This document shows, in pieces, positions 54,301 through 62,979 of a stretch of 64,000 bases of DNA (the first letter of the stretch is position 1; every line of letters begins with the position of its first letter). The translations under genes were made by a program, and so were the position numbers. Under the pieces are notes generated by a model that saw only the letters and a program-made list of their open reading frames with translations, was not told the origin of the DNA and searched no databases. The stretch comes from Jeotgalicoccus sp036782755. Lineage in GTDB: Bacteria > Bacillota > Bacilli > Staphylococcales > Salinicoccaceae. Location: positions 37,098-101,097 of the forward strand of contig DAIPYL010000002.1 in assembly GCA_036782755.1 (NCBI GenBank). The letters are read 5' to 3'.

Positions 54301-55668
54301 GATCTCTTCGGTGAAGATTATGTATTCCGTGCAGGAACAATCGGCACGGTCGCTGAGAAAACTGCGTTCGGTTACGTTAAAGGCTATTTAAATGATAATG
54401 GACTGCATAAGCGCGGCGCGGAAGTCGACCGTCTCGTACTTGGCTGTTCCGGCGTTAAACGTACGACAGGTCAGCACCCGGGCGGTATTATCGTAGTGCC
54501 TGACAACATGGACATCTATGACTTTACGCCGATACAGTATCCGGCGGATGATGTTGAGTCGGAATGGAAAACGACGCACTTTGACTTCCACTCGATTGAC
54601 AACAACTTATTAAAACTGGATATACTCGGTCACGATGACCCGACGATGATCCGTATGCTGCAGGACTTATCGGGCATTGACCCGACAACTGTACCGACGG
54701 ATGACCAGGAAACGATGAAGCTCTTCAGCGGACCCGAATCACTCGGCGTTACGCCGGACCAGATTTTATGCAAGACGGGCACACTCGGTATTCCGGAATT
54801 CGGTACGGGCTTTGTCCGTCAGATGCTGGAAGATACGAGACCGTCGACTTTCAGTGAACTGGTGCAGATTTCAGGACTGTCTCACGGAACAGACGTCTGG
54901 CTCGGCAACGCCCAGGACTTAATCCGTAAAGGCACATGCGACCTGTCGAACGTTATCGGATGCCGTGATGATATTATGGTGACACTTATGTATAAAGGAC
55001 TTGAACCGAGTCTCGCATTTAACATTATGGAGAAAGTGCGTAAAGGTAAAGGCCTGACAGAAGAGCACGAACAGGCAATGAAGGATAATGGTGTTGAGAA
55101 GTGGTATATCGACTCATGCAAGAAAATTAAATACATGTTCCCGAAAGCCCATGCCGCAGCTTACGTACTGAACTCGGTAAGGATAGCATACTTTAAAGTG
55201 CACTTCCCGTTATTCTATTACGCAAGTTACTTCACGGTGCGCGCAACAGATTTTGATCTCTTAACGATGGTGAAAGATAAAGATACAATCCGTCACCGCG
55301 TTAACGAACTGAACCAGAACTTCCAGGAACTGTCGAAGAAAGAAAAAGATACACTGGTTGTACTCGAGCTTGTTAATGAAATGGCACAGCGCGGATTTAA
55401 GATGCAGCCTGTCAATGTCGACAAGTCGGATGCGTTCGATTTCATTATCGAAGGCGACACGCTTATTCCGCCGTTTATCTCGGTGCCGGGGCTCGGCGCC
55501 TCGGTCGCTAAACGCATAGTGGAAGCACGCGAGGACGAAGGGTTCATCTCCAAAGAAGATTTAAACAAAAAAGCAGGTGTGTCTCAGAAACTGATCGATT
55601 ACTTAACGGAACTCGGCAGTCTGGATCATTTACCGGACAAAGCCCAGCTGTCAATCTTTGACATCTAG
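51385..55668 (+). CDS. polC: DNA polymerase III alpha subunit, Gram-positive type PolC
   Basis: The 1427-residue polymerase has an N-terminal region and OB fold (about 220-310), and a PHP domain (HLHSTMSQMDGM near 327) split by an inserted 3'-5' exonuclease (VVFDVETTGL near 411, HNASFDMGFI, HHRAIYDAEA). A four-Cys zinc finger (about 898-935) precedes the palm with PDIDLNFSG. A TTG start follows GGGAGTG. It is the main replicative polymerase. Length is close to that of S. aureus PolC. Confidence 0.97.
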   Translation: MESHDKLKILLEQANITQNNYLEDAELERVVVDDDKRVWQFHLKTARIIPSALYQLMSTNINKAFKDIAKTELIMSPGEFDEQLVADYFASAVQSLPINDNIKHQLERTAKKLDEDVLYIAVKNSIEQSHFNKHINGNLLNAYRYYGIHLKGLEVTIDDDLQSSLSEELENRISEERETLITQFISDREKQEKEMERQGNVPKQIGKPQTFDGVRPLENIFDEEYSVKIEGHIFSKEIRDLRSGRKILQLKLTDYTDSIMAKMFSRHGKNDDDVFEVLETGDWVIIEGRVEYDEFTKDMVLNIRNLTAVNKKPKRDNAEKKRVELHLHSTMSQMDGMTNIKEYIERAKQYGHSALAVTDHNNVQAFPDAFNATNGDDDFKMIFGMEGMLVDDGAPIAYRPQNYSLNDHEFVVFDVETTGLSSKYDSIIELAGVKVKNGEVIDKFERFSNPGEKLSELIKELTGITDDMLVGAPDISSVITDFKEWAGDAIFVAHNASFDMGFIDEAYEREGFGKSTNGVIDTLELSRTINTKMKKHGLNILAKKYNVDLTQHHRAIYDAEATAYIFIKMMAQLKADYGITNHKDINSSLSNSDSYKRAMPTHVSILVQNNTGLKNLFKIVSLSLTDHFYRSARIKRQVLEEHREGLLIGSACDNGEVFTAMMQKSYEEAKKKAHFYDYLEVFPKPLYQRLLDREVVRDEATLEEIISNIIKLGKELDKPVVATGNVHYLEESDKLSRDILVRANPGNPLSRGNLPEAHFRSTEEMLELFDFLDEETAFEIVVENTQKIAGMIDRVEVIKKDLYPPKIDGAEEEIRQMSYDNAKALYGEEVPQIVVDRLEKELDSIIGNGFAVIYLISHKLVKRSLDDGYLVGSRGSVGSSLVATMTEITEVNPLPPHYVCPDCKESEFFTDGSVSSGYDLPDKKCSKCDVDLIKEGQDIPFETFLGFKGDKVPDIDLNFSGVYQPKAHNYTKDLFGEDYVFRAGTIGTVAEKTAFGYVKGYLNDNGLHKRGAEVDRLVLGCSGVKRTTGQHPGGIIVVPDNMDIYDFTPIQYPADDVESEWKTTHFDFHSIDNNLLKLDILGHDDPTMIRMLQDLSGIDPTTVPTDDQETMKLFSGPESLGVTPDQILCKTGTLGIPEFGTGFVRQMLEDTRPSTFSELVQISGLSHGTDVWLGNAQDLIRKGTCDLSNVIGCRDDIMVTLMYKGLEPSLAFNIMEKVRKGKGLTEEHEQAMKDNGVEKWYIDSCKKIKYMFPKAHAAAYVLNSVRIAYFKVHFPLFYYASYFTVRATDFDLLTMVKDKDTIRHRVNELNQNFQELSKKEKDTLVVLELVNEMAQRGFKMQPVNVDKSDAFDFIIEGDTLIPPFISVPGLGASVAKRIVEAREDEGFISKEDLNKKAGVSQKLIDYLTELGSLDHLPDKAQLSIFDI

Positions 55669-55673
55669 CATTG

Positions 55674-55702
55674 TTGCACGCCCTGGGCGCCTATGGTATA
55701 AT
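55674..55702 (+). promoter_or_regulatory. Predicted promoter of the rimP-nusA-infB operon
   Basis: TTGCAC (55674-55679) and a consensus TATAAT (55697-55702), exactly 17 bp apart, with TG one base before the -10. Confidence 0.8.
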
Positions 55703-55731
55703 ATTGATGATTAAAAATACTCAGTCTGCAG

Positions 55732-55760
55732 GAGAAGAACGGGTTTGCCCCGTTCTTCTC
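55732..55760 (+). promoter_or_regulatory. Strong hairpin in the rimP-nusA leader
   Basis: GAGAAGAACGGG (55732-55743) pairs perfectly with CCCGTTCTTCTC (55749-55760) around a five-base loop, followed by TTAGTTTTG. The T-run is too broken for an ordinary terminator, so it may be an attenuator or NusA-responsive site. Confidence 0.6.
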
Positions 55761-55785
55761 TTAGTTTTGAAAGGGGGACTTTGAC

Positions 55786-56253
55786 ATGAATGCAACCGAA
55801 CAGAAAGTATTTACTCATGTCGAGCCAATTGCAAAAGACAACGATTTAAAACTGGTTGAAGTTAACTACGTTAAAGAAGGACCGGATTTTTTCCTCAGAA
55901 TTTTCCTGGATAAAAAAGGCGGTATTTCACTCGATGACTGTGCAGCGTTCTCAGAAATTATCAGCGCACAGCTCGACGAATGGGATATTGTCGGGGGCGC
56001 CTATTACTTGGATGTGTCATCTCCCGGGGCAGAACGTCCGATTAAAGACGAAGAAGATCTTGAGCTCACACTGAACAAAGGTATTTTCGTTAAGACATAC
56101 CAGCAAATTGATGGTGAAAAAGAGTGGACAGGTGTATTAACTGCTTACGATGAAAATTCTGTAACGATTGACTACAAAGTAAAAACACGCAAAAAAACAA
56201 TTACAATTGAACGGGACAAAATAGCGACAATAAGAAAAGCCGTCTTATTCTAG
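55786..56253 (+). CDS. rimP: Ribosome maturation factor RimP
   Basis: The 155-residue protein has an N-terminal alpha/beta domain (VEVNYVKEGPDFFLRIFLDKKGG, in part), the YYLDVSSPGAERP signature and a C-terminal Sm-like barrel. It acts early in 30S assembly. AAGGGGGA precedes the ATG. It heads the operon with nusA 15 bp downstream. Confidence 0.96.
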   Translation: MNATEQKVFTHVEPIAKDNDLKLVEVNYVKEGPDFFLRIFLDKKGGISLDDCAAFSEIISAQLDEWDIVGGAYYLDVSSPGAERPIKDEEDLELTLNKGIFVKTYQQIDGEKEWTGVLTAYDENSVTIDYKVKTRKKTITIERDKIATIRKAVLF

Positions 56254-56268
56254 AATGGAGGAAATTGA

Positions 56269-57324
56269 GTGAATCAGGAATTATTGAATGCAGTTGAATT
56301 TATTCATAAAGAGAAAAACATTCCGATGGAAGTGCTTGTGGATGCAATTGAAGCGGCACTGATTACTGCATATAAGAAAAACTATACAGAGCACAAAAAC
56401 GTGTCTATTGATCTAAGCATGGAGACAGGTGCCTACCGTGTAATCTCACGTAAAGATGTTGTAGCGGAAGTTGAAGATCCGACTGCGGAAATCGATCTGT
56501 TAACAGCACAAAACTACAACCCGGCATATGAAATCGGCGATCCGTTTGATGAAGACGTGACACCGCAGGACTTCAACCGCGTAGGTGCTCAGGCAGCGAA
56601 ACAGGCTGTAATGCAGCGTATTCGCGATGCTGAACGCGGCATTCTGTATGATGAGTTTATCAGCAAAGAAGACGAAGTGCTGACAGGCCTTATCGACCGT
56701 GTCGACCACCGTTTCGTTTATGTGCAGCTTGGAAAAACTGATGCAGTGCTGGCTGAATCAGAACGTATGCCGAACGAGTCATACATGCCGAACGAACGTA
56801 TTAAAGTTTACGTTAACAAAGTTGAACAGACGACTAAAGGACCTCAGATTTTCGTATCGAGAACTCACCCGAATCTGTTAAAACGTTTATTCGAAGAAGA
56901 AGTGCCGGAAATTTTTGACGGTACTGTCGAAATTATGAGCGTTGCACGTGAAGCAGGCGAACGTTCGAAAATCAGTGTATTCGCTAAAAACGAAGACGTT
57001 GATGCTGTCGGTTCATGTGTTGGTGCAAGAGGTGCGCGTGTTGAAGCAATTGTCGACGAACTGAACGGTGAAAAGATTGATATCGTTCTATGGGATGAAG
57101 ATCCTAAAGTATTCGTCAGAAATGCACTCAGCCCGTCACAGGTAGTGAGTGTGAAGGTTGACGAAGATAACAAATCTACAGTTGTTGTTGTACCTGACCA
57201 CCAGCTGTCACTGGCAATCGGTAAAAAAGGACAAAACGCACGTCTTGCTGCGAAACTCACTGGCTGGAAAATCGATATTAAGAGCGAAACAGATGCCGCT
57301 GAAGCCGGCATCAGTAACGACTAG
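56269..57324 (+). CDS. nusA: Transcription termination/antitermination factor NusA
   Basis: A 351-residue protein with an N-terminal RNAP-binding domain, an S1 domain (about 135-200), and KH1 and KH2 (VGARGARVEAIVDEL, IGKKGQNARLAAKLTGW). It ends soon after KH2, as in Firmicutes, lacking the C-terminal acidic repeats of E. coli NusA. It starts at GTG after GGAGG. It controls pausing and termination. Confidence 0.97.
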   Translation: MNQELLNAVEFIHKEKNIPMEVLVDAIEAALITAYKKNYTEHKNVSIDLSMETGAYRVISRKDVVAEVEDPTAEIDLLTAQNYNPAYEIGDPFDEDVTPQDFNRVGAQAAKQAVMQRIRDAERGILYDEFISKEDEVLTGLIDRVDHRFVYVQLGKTDAVLAESERMPNESYMPNERIKVYVNKVEQTTKGPQIFVSRTHPNLLKRLFEEEVPEIFDGTVEIMSVAREAGERSKISVFAKNEDVDAVGSCVGARGARVEAIVDELNGEKIDIVLWDEDPKVFVRNALSPSQVVSVKVDEDNKSTVVVVPDHQLSLAIGKKGQNARLAAKLTGWKIDIKSETDAAEAGISND

Positions 57325-57335
57325 AGGTGAATTGA

Positions 57336-57620
57336 ATGGCACGGAAAATTCCAATGCGCAAATGTATCCTGACGAATGAAATGCATCCCAAAGCAGATTT
57401 AATCCGCGTCGTTGTAAATAAAGAAGGCGAAGTCGCTGCAGATGCAACAGGCAAGATGAACGGCCGGGGCAGCTATGTCGTGAAAGATCTCGACAAAGTG
57501 AACAATGCCCGCGCCAAAAAAGTACTGGAAAAAGTAATCGGTAAATCTACCGAAACACTGGACCCGGTATACGATGAGATTATCCGTCTCATTTACAGAG
57601 AGGATATTCCAAAACGATGA
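57336..57620 (+). CDS. rnpM: RNase P modulator RnpM (YlxR)
   Basis: A 94-residue basic protein with the YlxR signature RKIPMRKCILTNEMHPK, LIRVV and GRGSYV. YlxR has been described as an RNA-binding protein that modulates RNase P. It overlaps ylxQ by four bases, always between nusA and infB in Firmicutes. Confidence 0.92.
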   Translation: MARKIPMRKCILTNEMHPKADLIRVVVNKEGEVAADATGKMNGRGSYVVKDLDKVNNARAKKVLEKVIGKSTETLDPVYDEIIRLIYREDIPKR

Positions 57621-57913
57621 ATGATAAAATTTTAAATTATATCGGTTTAGCGACAGGTGCAGGTAAAACTGTGACCGGTGAAGAGAAAACTCTTGAAGCT
57701 ATAAAGACCGGCAAGACAAAAGTTGTGTTACTTGCGGCAAATGCGGGTAAAAGTACAGCAAAGAGAATTAAAGACAAATGTGCAAGCTACGATGTCACTG
57801 TCATTGACAAGTACACAAACGAAGAGCTGTCTCAGGCGACCGGCACATACAACAGGGTCGTACTGGCAATTGCCGACAAGGGATTCGCCAGAAAGATAAA
57901 AGAGCTCCTATAG
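57617..57913 (+). CDS. ylxQ: L7Ae-family RNA-binding protein YlxQ
   Basis: A 98-residue protein with the L7Ae/L30e fold: GLATGAGKTVTGEE, VVLLAANAGKSTAKRI. Family members bind kink-turn RNA; the YlxQ target is not settled. It overlaps rnpM by four bases and precedes infB by 14 bp. Confidence 0.9.
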   Translation: MNDKILNYIGLATGAGKTVTGEEKTLEAIKTGKTKVVLLAANAGKSTAKRIKDKCASYDVTVIDKYTNEELSQATGTYNRVVLAIADKGFARKIKELL

Positions 57914-57927
57914 AAGGGATTGGTTCA

Positions 57928-60024
57928 ATGAGTAAAATTAGAATTCATGAGTACGCCAAAGAAAAAGGTTTAACAAGCAAGGAAATTATCGATTTCCTTG
58001 AATCAAAAAATATCGAGGTTAAAAGCCACATGTCTTCACTTGAAGACGATGTGCTGAAAGTTCTGGATGCCGAGTTTAACAAAGCCGCTAAAAAAGCAGA
58101 CGCTAAACCGGCCGGCAATAAACCTGCTGCTAAACAAAACAGCAAGCCGAATCAGCAGAAAAACAACAGCAATAATAGAAACAAAAACCAGAAAAACAAG
58201 CAGAACCAGAAAAATAACGCGCCTAAAAAACAGGAAGTTAAAAAAGCAGAACCGAAACAGGAAGAACCTGCTGAAAAACACTTCACTTACGAAGAAGGCA
58301 TTACAGTGGGTGAACTTGCAGAAAAAATCGGCGTAGACTCTTCAGTCATCGTTAAAGATTTATTCATGCTCGGTATCGTAACGAACATCAACCAGTCACT
58401 GGACCAGGATTCAGTTGAAGTCGTTGCAGAAAATTACGGTTTTACTTCTGAACTTGAAGTATTCGTAGACGAGACTGATCTTACTAACTTCTTTAACCTC
58501 GAAGAACAGGAACTTAATGAAGAGCGTCCAAGTGTTGTTACTATTATGGGGCACGTTGACCACGGTAAAACAACACTGCTTGACTCAATCCGTGATACTA
58601 AAGTAACTGCAGGCGAAGCCGGCGGTATTACTCAGCACGTCGGCGCTTACCAGATTGAACACGGCGGCAAGAAAATTACTTTCCTTGATACACCGGGACA
58701 CGCAGCATTCACTACAATGCGCGCACGCGGAGCTCAGGTTACGGATATTACTGTTCTTGTAGTTGCAGCGGATGACGGTGTAATGCCTCAGACAATCGAA
58801 GCAATCAACCACGCGAAAGCGGCGGGAGTGCCGATTATCGTAGCGGTTAACAAAACAGACAAGCCGACAGCTAACGCAGACCGCGTTATGACTGAACTTG
58901 GTGAACACGGTCTTTATCCTGAAGACTGGGGCGGCGACACAATTTTCGTTCCGCTTTCAGCATTAACAGGCGACGGAATTGACGAGCTTCTTGAAATGAT
59001 TACTTTAGTCAGCGAAATGGCTGAACTTAAAACGACTAGCGATATGTCAGCTGTCGGTACAGTAATCGACGCTGAACTCGACAAATCACGCGGACCTGCA
59101 GCGAGCCTGCTCGTACAGCATGGTACGCTTAACGTCGGAGATTCAATCGTAGTCGGCTCTACTTTCGGTAAAGTACGTGCGATGGTTTCAGACACAGGTC
59201 AGCGCATTAAATCTGCCGGGCCGTCAGTACCTGTTGAAATTACCGGTATTAACGACGTTCCTGAAGCGGGTGACCGTTTCGTAGTATTCAAAGACGATAA
59301 AAAAGCCCGCCAAATCGGTGAAGCACGTCACGAAAACAAAGTTATGCGCGACAGAGAAGTAAATCAGAAAGTGTCACTCGACAATCTGTTTGAACAGATG
59401 AAAGAGGGCGAGATGAAAGATCTTAACCTTATCATCAAAGGTGATGCCCAAGGTTCAGTTGAGGCACTTGCCGCTTCACTTATGAAGATTGACGTAGAAG
59501 GCGTTAACGTCCGCATCATCCATACGGGTGTAGGGGCAATTAACGAATCAGACGTTACTCTGGCAAATGCTTCAAGTGCAATCATTATCGGGTTCAACGT
59601 CCGTCCGGATGTCAACGCGAAACGTGCAGCAGAGCAAAATCAGATCGACATGAGACTTCACCGCATTATTTACAAAGTGATTGAAGAAATCGAATTCGCT
59701 ATGAAGGGTATGCTTGACCCTGAGTACGAAGAAAAAGTTATCGGTAACGTGGAAGTACGTGAAATCTTCAAAGTATCCAAAGTGGGTACTATTGCAGGAG
59801 CTTACGTTACAGACGGTAAAATTACACGTGACAGCGGCGTGCGTGTAATCCGCGACGGCATCGTAGTATTCGAAGGTGAACTCGATACGCTGAAACGTTT
59901 CAAAGATGATGCAAAAGAAGTCACTACAGGTTACGAATGTGGACTGACAATTAAGAACTTCAACGATATCAAAGAAGGCGACCAAATAGAGCCATTCATT
60001 ATGGTAGAGATTGAGAGGAAATAA
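57928..60024 (+). CDS. infB: Translation initiation factor IF-2
   Basis: The 698-residue GTPase has an IF2N domain (RIHEYAKEKGLTSKEIIDFL), a low-complexity Lys/Asn/Gln linker (about 50-115), a second IF2N, then the G domain (GHVDHGKTT near 207, DTPGHAAF, NKTDK) and domains II-IV. It places initiator tRNA on the 30S subunit. rbfA follows two bases after. Confidence 0.98.
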   Translation: MSKIRIHEYAKEKGLTSKEIIDFLESKNIEVKSHMSSLEDDVLKVLDAEFNKAAKKADAKPAGNKPAAKQNSKPNQQKNNSNNRNKNQKNKQNQKNNAPKKQEVKKAEPKQEEPAEKHFTYEEGITVGELAEKIGVDSSVIVKDLFMLGIVTNINQSLDQDSVEVVAENYGFTSELEVFVDETDLTNFFNLEEQELNEERPSVVTIMGHVDHGKTTLLDSIRDTKVTAGEAGGITQHVGAYQIEHGGKKITFLDTPGHAAFTTMRARGAQVTDITVLVVAADDGVMPQTIEAINHAKAAGVPIIVAVNKTDKPTANADRVMTELGEHGLYPEDWGGDTIFVPLSALTGDGIDELLEMITLVSEMAELKTTSDMSAVGTVIDAELDKSRGPAASLLVQHGTLNVGDSIVVGSTFGKVRAMVSDTGQRIKSAGPSVPVEITGINDVPEAGDRFVVFKDDKKARQIGEARHENKVMRDREVNQKVSLDNLFEQMKEGEMKDLNLIIKGDAQGSVEALAASLMKIDVEGVNVRIIHTGVGAINESDVTLANASSAIIIGFNVRPDVNAKRAAEQNQIDMRLHRIIYKVIEEIEFAMKGMLDPEYEEKVIGNVEVREIFKVSKVGTIAGAYVTDGKITRDSGVRVIRDGIVVFEGELDTLKRFKDDAKEVTTGYECGLTIKNFNDIKEGDQIEPFIMVEIERK

Positions 60025-60026
60025 TT

Positions 60027-60377
60027 ATGTCAACGAGAAATGAACGCATAGCAGAAGAAATTAAAAAGGTGCTTAGCGAAGAAATCCGTACAACAGTAAC
60101 AGACAAAGAACCGGACATCGGCATGGTAACAATTACCGAAGTCGAAGTAACAAAAGAAAACGAAACAGCGACAGCCTACTATACGTCGCTGAACAACAAC
60201 AGAGAATTCGTACAGGAAACGCTTGATAAATTCAACGGCTTATTCAGAAAAGCAGTTGCAACAAATATCCGTCTCCGTAAAGCACCGGAAGTGAAGTTCA
60301 AATACGACACTTCAATCGATTACGGTCAGAAGATCGAATCACTCTTAAGCGACATTAAAAACCGCGACGAGAAGTAA
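60027..60377 (+). CDS. rbfA: Ribosome-binding factor A
   Basis: A 116-residue KH-like protein with the family blocks RIAEEIKKVLSEEI, VTITEVEVTKE and APEVKFKYDTSIDYG. It is a cold-adaptive 30S maturation factor. The ribosome site GAGAGGAAA lies within the end of infB. A terminator follows. Confidence 0.96.
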   Translation: MSTRNERIAEEIKKVLSEEIRTTVTDKEPDIGMVTITEVEVTKENETATAYYTSLNNNREFVQETLDKFNGLFRKAVATNIRLRKAPEVKFKYDTSIDYGQKIESLLSDIKNRDEK

Positions 60378-60387
60378 TAACAATATA

Positions 60388-60431
60388 AACCGCACTCGAT
60401 TTCCCCGCCGGGAGCCGGGTGCGGTTTTTTA
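60388..60431 (+). terminator. Terminator after rbfA
   Basis: AACCGCACTCG (60388-60398) pairs with CGGGTGCGGTT (60416-60426, one G-T pair), followed by six T. The loop is GC-rich and may fold further. Confidence 0.88.
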
Positions 60432-60458
60432 ATACATAGATTAAGCAGGTGAGTTTTA

Positions 60459-61409
60459 ATGGCAAACAATAATATCCACGGCGTGATTCCAGTCGACAAA
60501 CCAGCCGGCATGACGTCACACGACGTCATATATAAAATGCGCCGTGTTCTCGGCACGAAGAAAGTCGGGCACACAGGCACGCTCGATCCATCCGTTACAG
60601 GGGTGCTGCCGATAGTTATCGGTGACGCGACAAAGCTGACTGAAATTTTGCAGGAACGCGATAAACAGTACATCGCCACTGTGACACTGGGTCACACAAC
60701 TGATACTGAAGATGCGACAGGTGAAACGCTGGAAACTAAAGAAGCTGCTGAAGGCAGCGTAACAAAAGAAGATGTCCTCGCTGTAATCGAACAGTTTAAA
60801 GGCGACTACAATCAGACTGTACCGCTTTACAGTTCAGTCCGTGTTAACGGCCGTAAACTTTACTGGTACGCACATGAAGGCATCGAAGTGGAACGTCCGT
60901 CACGCACGGTAAAAATTAAAAGTCTCGAACTGACGTCGGATATCCGTTATAAAGATGGAGAAATTTCATTTGATATTGATGTAACCTGCTCAAAAGGAAC
61001 GTACATCCGCACACTGGCAGTCGATATCGGCAAAGCGCTCGGATACCCTGCACACATGTCTTATCTCCGACGCACCGGGTCATGCGGATTCACAATTGAC
61101 CAGGCGGTAAAGCTCGATGATTTAAGAGACGGAACGGTAAAAGCAGAGCCGATTCCGATCATCAATGTGCTGGACGGTATACTCAAGTTTGACATTAAAG
61201 ATGAAGATTTATTATTTCAAATCACACACGGGCAAAAAGTAGTAAAAAGTGATATATTAACAATGCTGGGGTTAACTGAACTCGATACTATTTTATTTAC
61301 CCGCGGTGAGATGCCGCTCGGAATTTACAAAACACATCCGGAAAAACCTGATCAGTTAAAACCATTTAAAATGTTTAACAACTTATGGGGGACTTATGGA
61401 AATAATTAA
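60459..61409 (+). CDS. truB: tRNA pseudouridine-55 synthase TruB
   Basis: A 316-residue enzyme with GVIPVDKPAGMTSHDV, the catalytic Asp in GHTGTLDPSVTGVLP and SKGTYIRTLAVDIG. It makes the T-loop pseudouridine in all tRNAs. It overlaps ribF by 14 bases; CAGGTGAG precedes its ATG. Confidence 0.97.
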   Translation: MANNNIHGVIPVDKPAGMTSHDVIYKMRRVLGTKKVGHTGTLDPSVTGVLPIVIGDATKLTEILQERDKQYIATVTLGHTTDTEDATGETLETKEAAEGSVTKEDVLAVIEQFKGDYNQTVPLYSSVRVNGRKLYWYAHEGIEVERPSRTVKIKSLELTSDIRYKDGEISFDIDVTCSKGTYIRTLAVDIGKALGYPAHMSYLRRTGSCGFTIDQAVKLDDLRDGTVKAEPIPIINVLDGILKFDIKDEDLLFQITHGQKVVKSDILTMLGLTELDTILFTRGEMPLGIYKTHPEKPDQLKPFKMFNNLWGTYGNN

Positions 61410-62334
61410 ATTGCACTATCCAAACGATGAAGCACTTTCAAACATAGAGCCGTCAGCAGCAGCATTAGGTTTTTTTGATGGTCTCCATTTAGGTCATATC
61501 GATGTGATCGATACGATGAAGGAGATTGCTGAAAAACGCGGCTTAAAAAAAGCAGTCATGACATTCGACCCGCATCCGTCTGTCGTGCTGGATCCGAAAA
61601 AACAGCGTACAACTTATTTAACGCCGTTTGATATTAAAATGAAAAAACTGGAAGAACTCGATATAGATTATGTATTTGTTATCAACTTCTCCAGCGCATT
61701 TGCAGGACTGGATAAGGATTATTTCGTCCGGGAATATATTATCGGCAGCAAAATCCAGGAAGTCATTGCCGGCTTTGACTATACATACGGCAAAAAAGGC
61801 AGCGGCACAGTAGAAGATTTAAAACAGTACGAAGAGTTCAATACAACAGAAGTATCCAAGCACGAACTTGCAGACGATAAAGTATCGACAACCCGCATCC
61901 GCGAATATCTCGATAACCATCAGCTCGACGAGGCCAACGCTGCTTTAGGGCGCGCTTACGATATCGAGGGCATTGTTGTACAGGGTGAGAAGCGCGGCCG
62001 TACAATCGGCTTCCCGACAGCAAACATCGAACCGAACTACCGCTACTTTATGCCGGCTAAAGGTTCATACGCTGTGACAATGACAATTGAAAACGATGAT
62101 ACGCTGTACAAAGGTGTCGCAAGTGTCGGCGTTAAACCGACATTCCACGACAATGCACGCCTGACGACAGAAGTTTACATCTTTGATTTCTCACGTGATA
62201 TCTACGGAGAAAACGTGACGATTCACTGGCACCATTTCGTCCGCGACGAAGAAAAATTCGACGGAATCGAACCGCTGATTGCAGCAATCGACTCCGATGC
62301 AAAGATCGCACGCGGGATGCTTAAAGATAAATAG
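61396..62334 (+). CDS. ribF: Bifunctional riboflavin kinase/FAD synthetase
   Basis: The 312-residue protein has an N-terminal FMN adenylyltransferase domain (LGFFDGLHLGHID, TFDPHP) and a C-terminal riboflavin kinase domain (RGRTIGFPTANIEPN, GVASVGVKPTF). It turns riboflavin into FMN and FAD. GGGGGACTT precedes the ATG within truB. Confidence 0.96.
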   Translation: MEIIKLHYPNDEALSNIEPSAAALGFFDGLHLGHIDVIDTMKEIAEKRGLKKAVMTFDPHPSVVLDPKKQRTTYLTPFDIKMKKLEELDIDYVFVINFSSAFAGLDKDYFVREYIIGSKIQEVIAGFDYTYGKKGSGTVEDLKQYEEFNTTEVSKHELADDKVSTTRIREYLDNHQLDEANAALGRAYDIEGIVVQGEKRGRTIGFPTANIEPNYRYFMPAKGSYAVTMTIENDDTLYKGVASVGVKPTFHDNARLTTEVYIFDFSRDIYGENVTIHWHHFVRDEEKFDGIEPLIAAIDSDAKIARGMLKDK

Positions 62335-62378
62335 TCCTGTCTTTCAACGAGATCCGGTTTTTATCTTGTAATGAATAC

Positions 62379-62407
62379 TTGAAAAGCCTCGCCGAAACGT
62401 ATATAAT
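62379..62407 (+). promoter_or_regulatory. Predicted promoter of rpsO
   Basis: TTGAAA (62379-62384) and TATAAT (62402-62407), exactly 17 bp apart, in the 158-bp ribF-rpsO gap. Confidence 0.78.
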
Positions 62408-62413
62408 ATTACG

Positions 62414-62492
62414 AGTACCGTATCTTGGCATTGTTGAATCTCCGGCGCATGCTCGGATATTGGTGTATATAAATTTTTAGGAGGAAATTATA
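62414..62492 (+). promoter_or_regulatory. Candidate uS15 leader
   Basis: The leader of about 80 bases contains TCCG..CGGA arms (62442-62458) and ends in TTAGGAGG. uS15 is known to bind and regulate its own leader in Geobacillus and E. coli by different structures; the same here is inference. Confidence 0.4.
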
Positions 62493-62762
62493 ATGGCAAT
62501 TTCACAAGAAAGAAAAACTGAATTAATCGAAGAACACCGCGTACACGAAACGGACACTGGGTCACCAGAAGTTCAAATCGCTGTATTAACAGAAGAAATT
62601 AACACTTTAAACGACCACTTGCGTGAGCACAAGAAAGACCACCACTCAAGAAGAGGTCTTCTTAAAATGGTAGGTCGCCGTAAGCACCTGCTTACTTACC
62701 TGCGCAACAAAGATGTGGTTAGATACCGCGACTTAATCGCTAAACTTGGTCTGCGTCGTTAA
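62493..62762 (+). CDS. rpsO: Ribosomal protein uS15
   Basis: An 89-residue protein with DTGSPEVQIAVLTEEI, LREHKKDHHSRRGLL and the RRKHLLTYLRNKD end, all standard. It organises the 30S platform. It has its own promoter, leader and terminator. In Staphylococcus pnp follows; here a NERD gene does. Confidence 0.98.
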   Translation: MAISQERKTELIEEHRVHETDTGSPEVQIAVLTEEINTLNDHLREHKKDHHSRRGLLKMVGRRKHLLTYLRNKDVVRYRDLIAKLGLRR

Positions 62763-62785
62763 TCGATAAATTATTAATAATTTTG

Positions 62786-62818
62786 AACCCGTTCCTCGCA
62801 TGAGGAGCGGGTTTTTTT
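62786..62818 (+). terminator. Terminator after rpsO
   Basis: AACCCGTTCCTC (62786-62797) pairs with GAGGAGCGGGTT (62802-62813, one G-T pair) across a GCAT loop, then seven T. Confidence 0.92.
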
Positions 62819-62979
62819 GTATTTAAAACGAGTGCGGAAAATAATGTAAAAACTATGGAAGTTTGTGTAATAAGTAAACCAGTTTTGCTATTTTTGTATA
62901 AACATGAATTTTTTAAAAGGAAATCGCTGTTTTCGCCTATATATAGGATAGAGGGATCTTTTTTAAAGGAGGAAATTTA

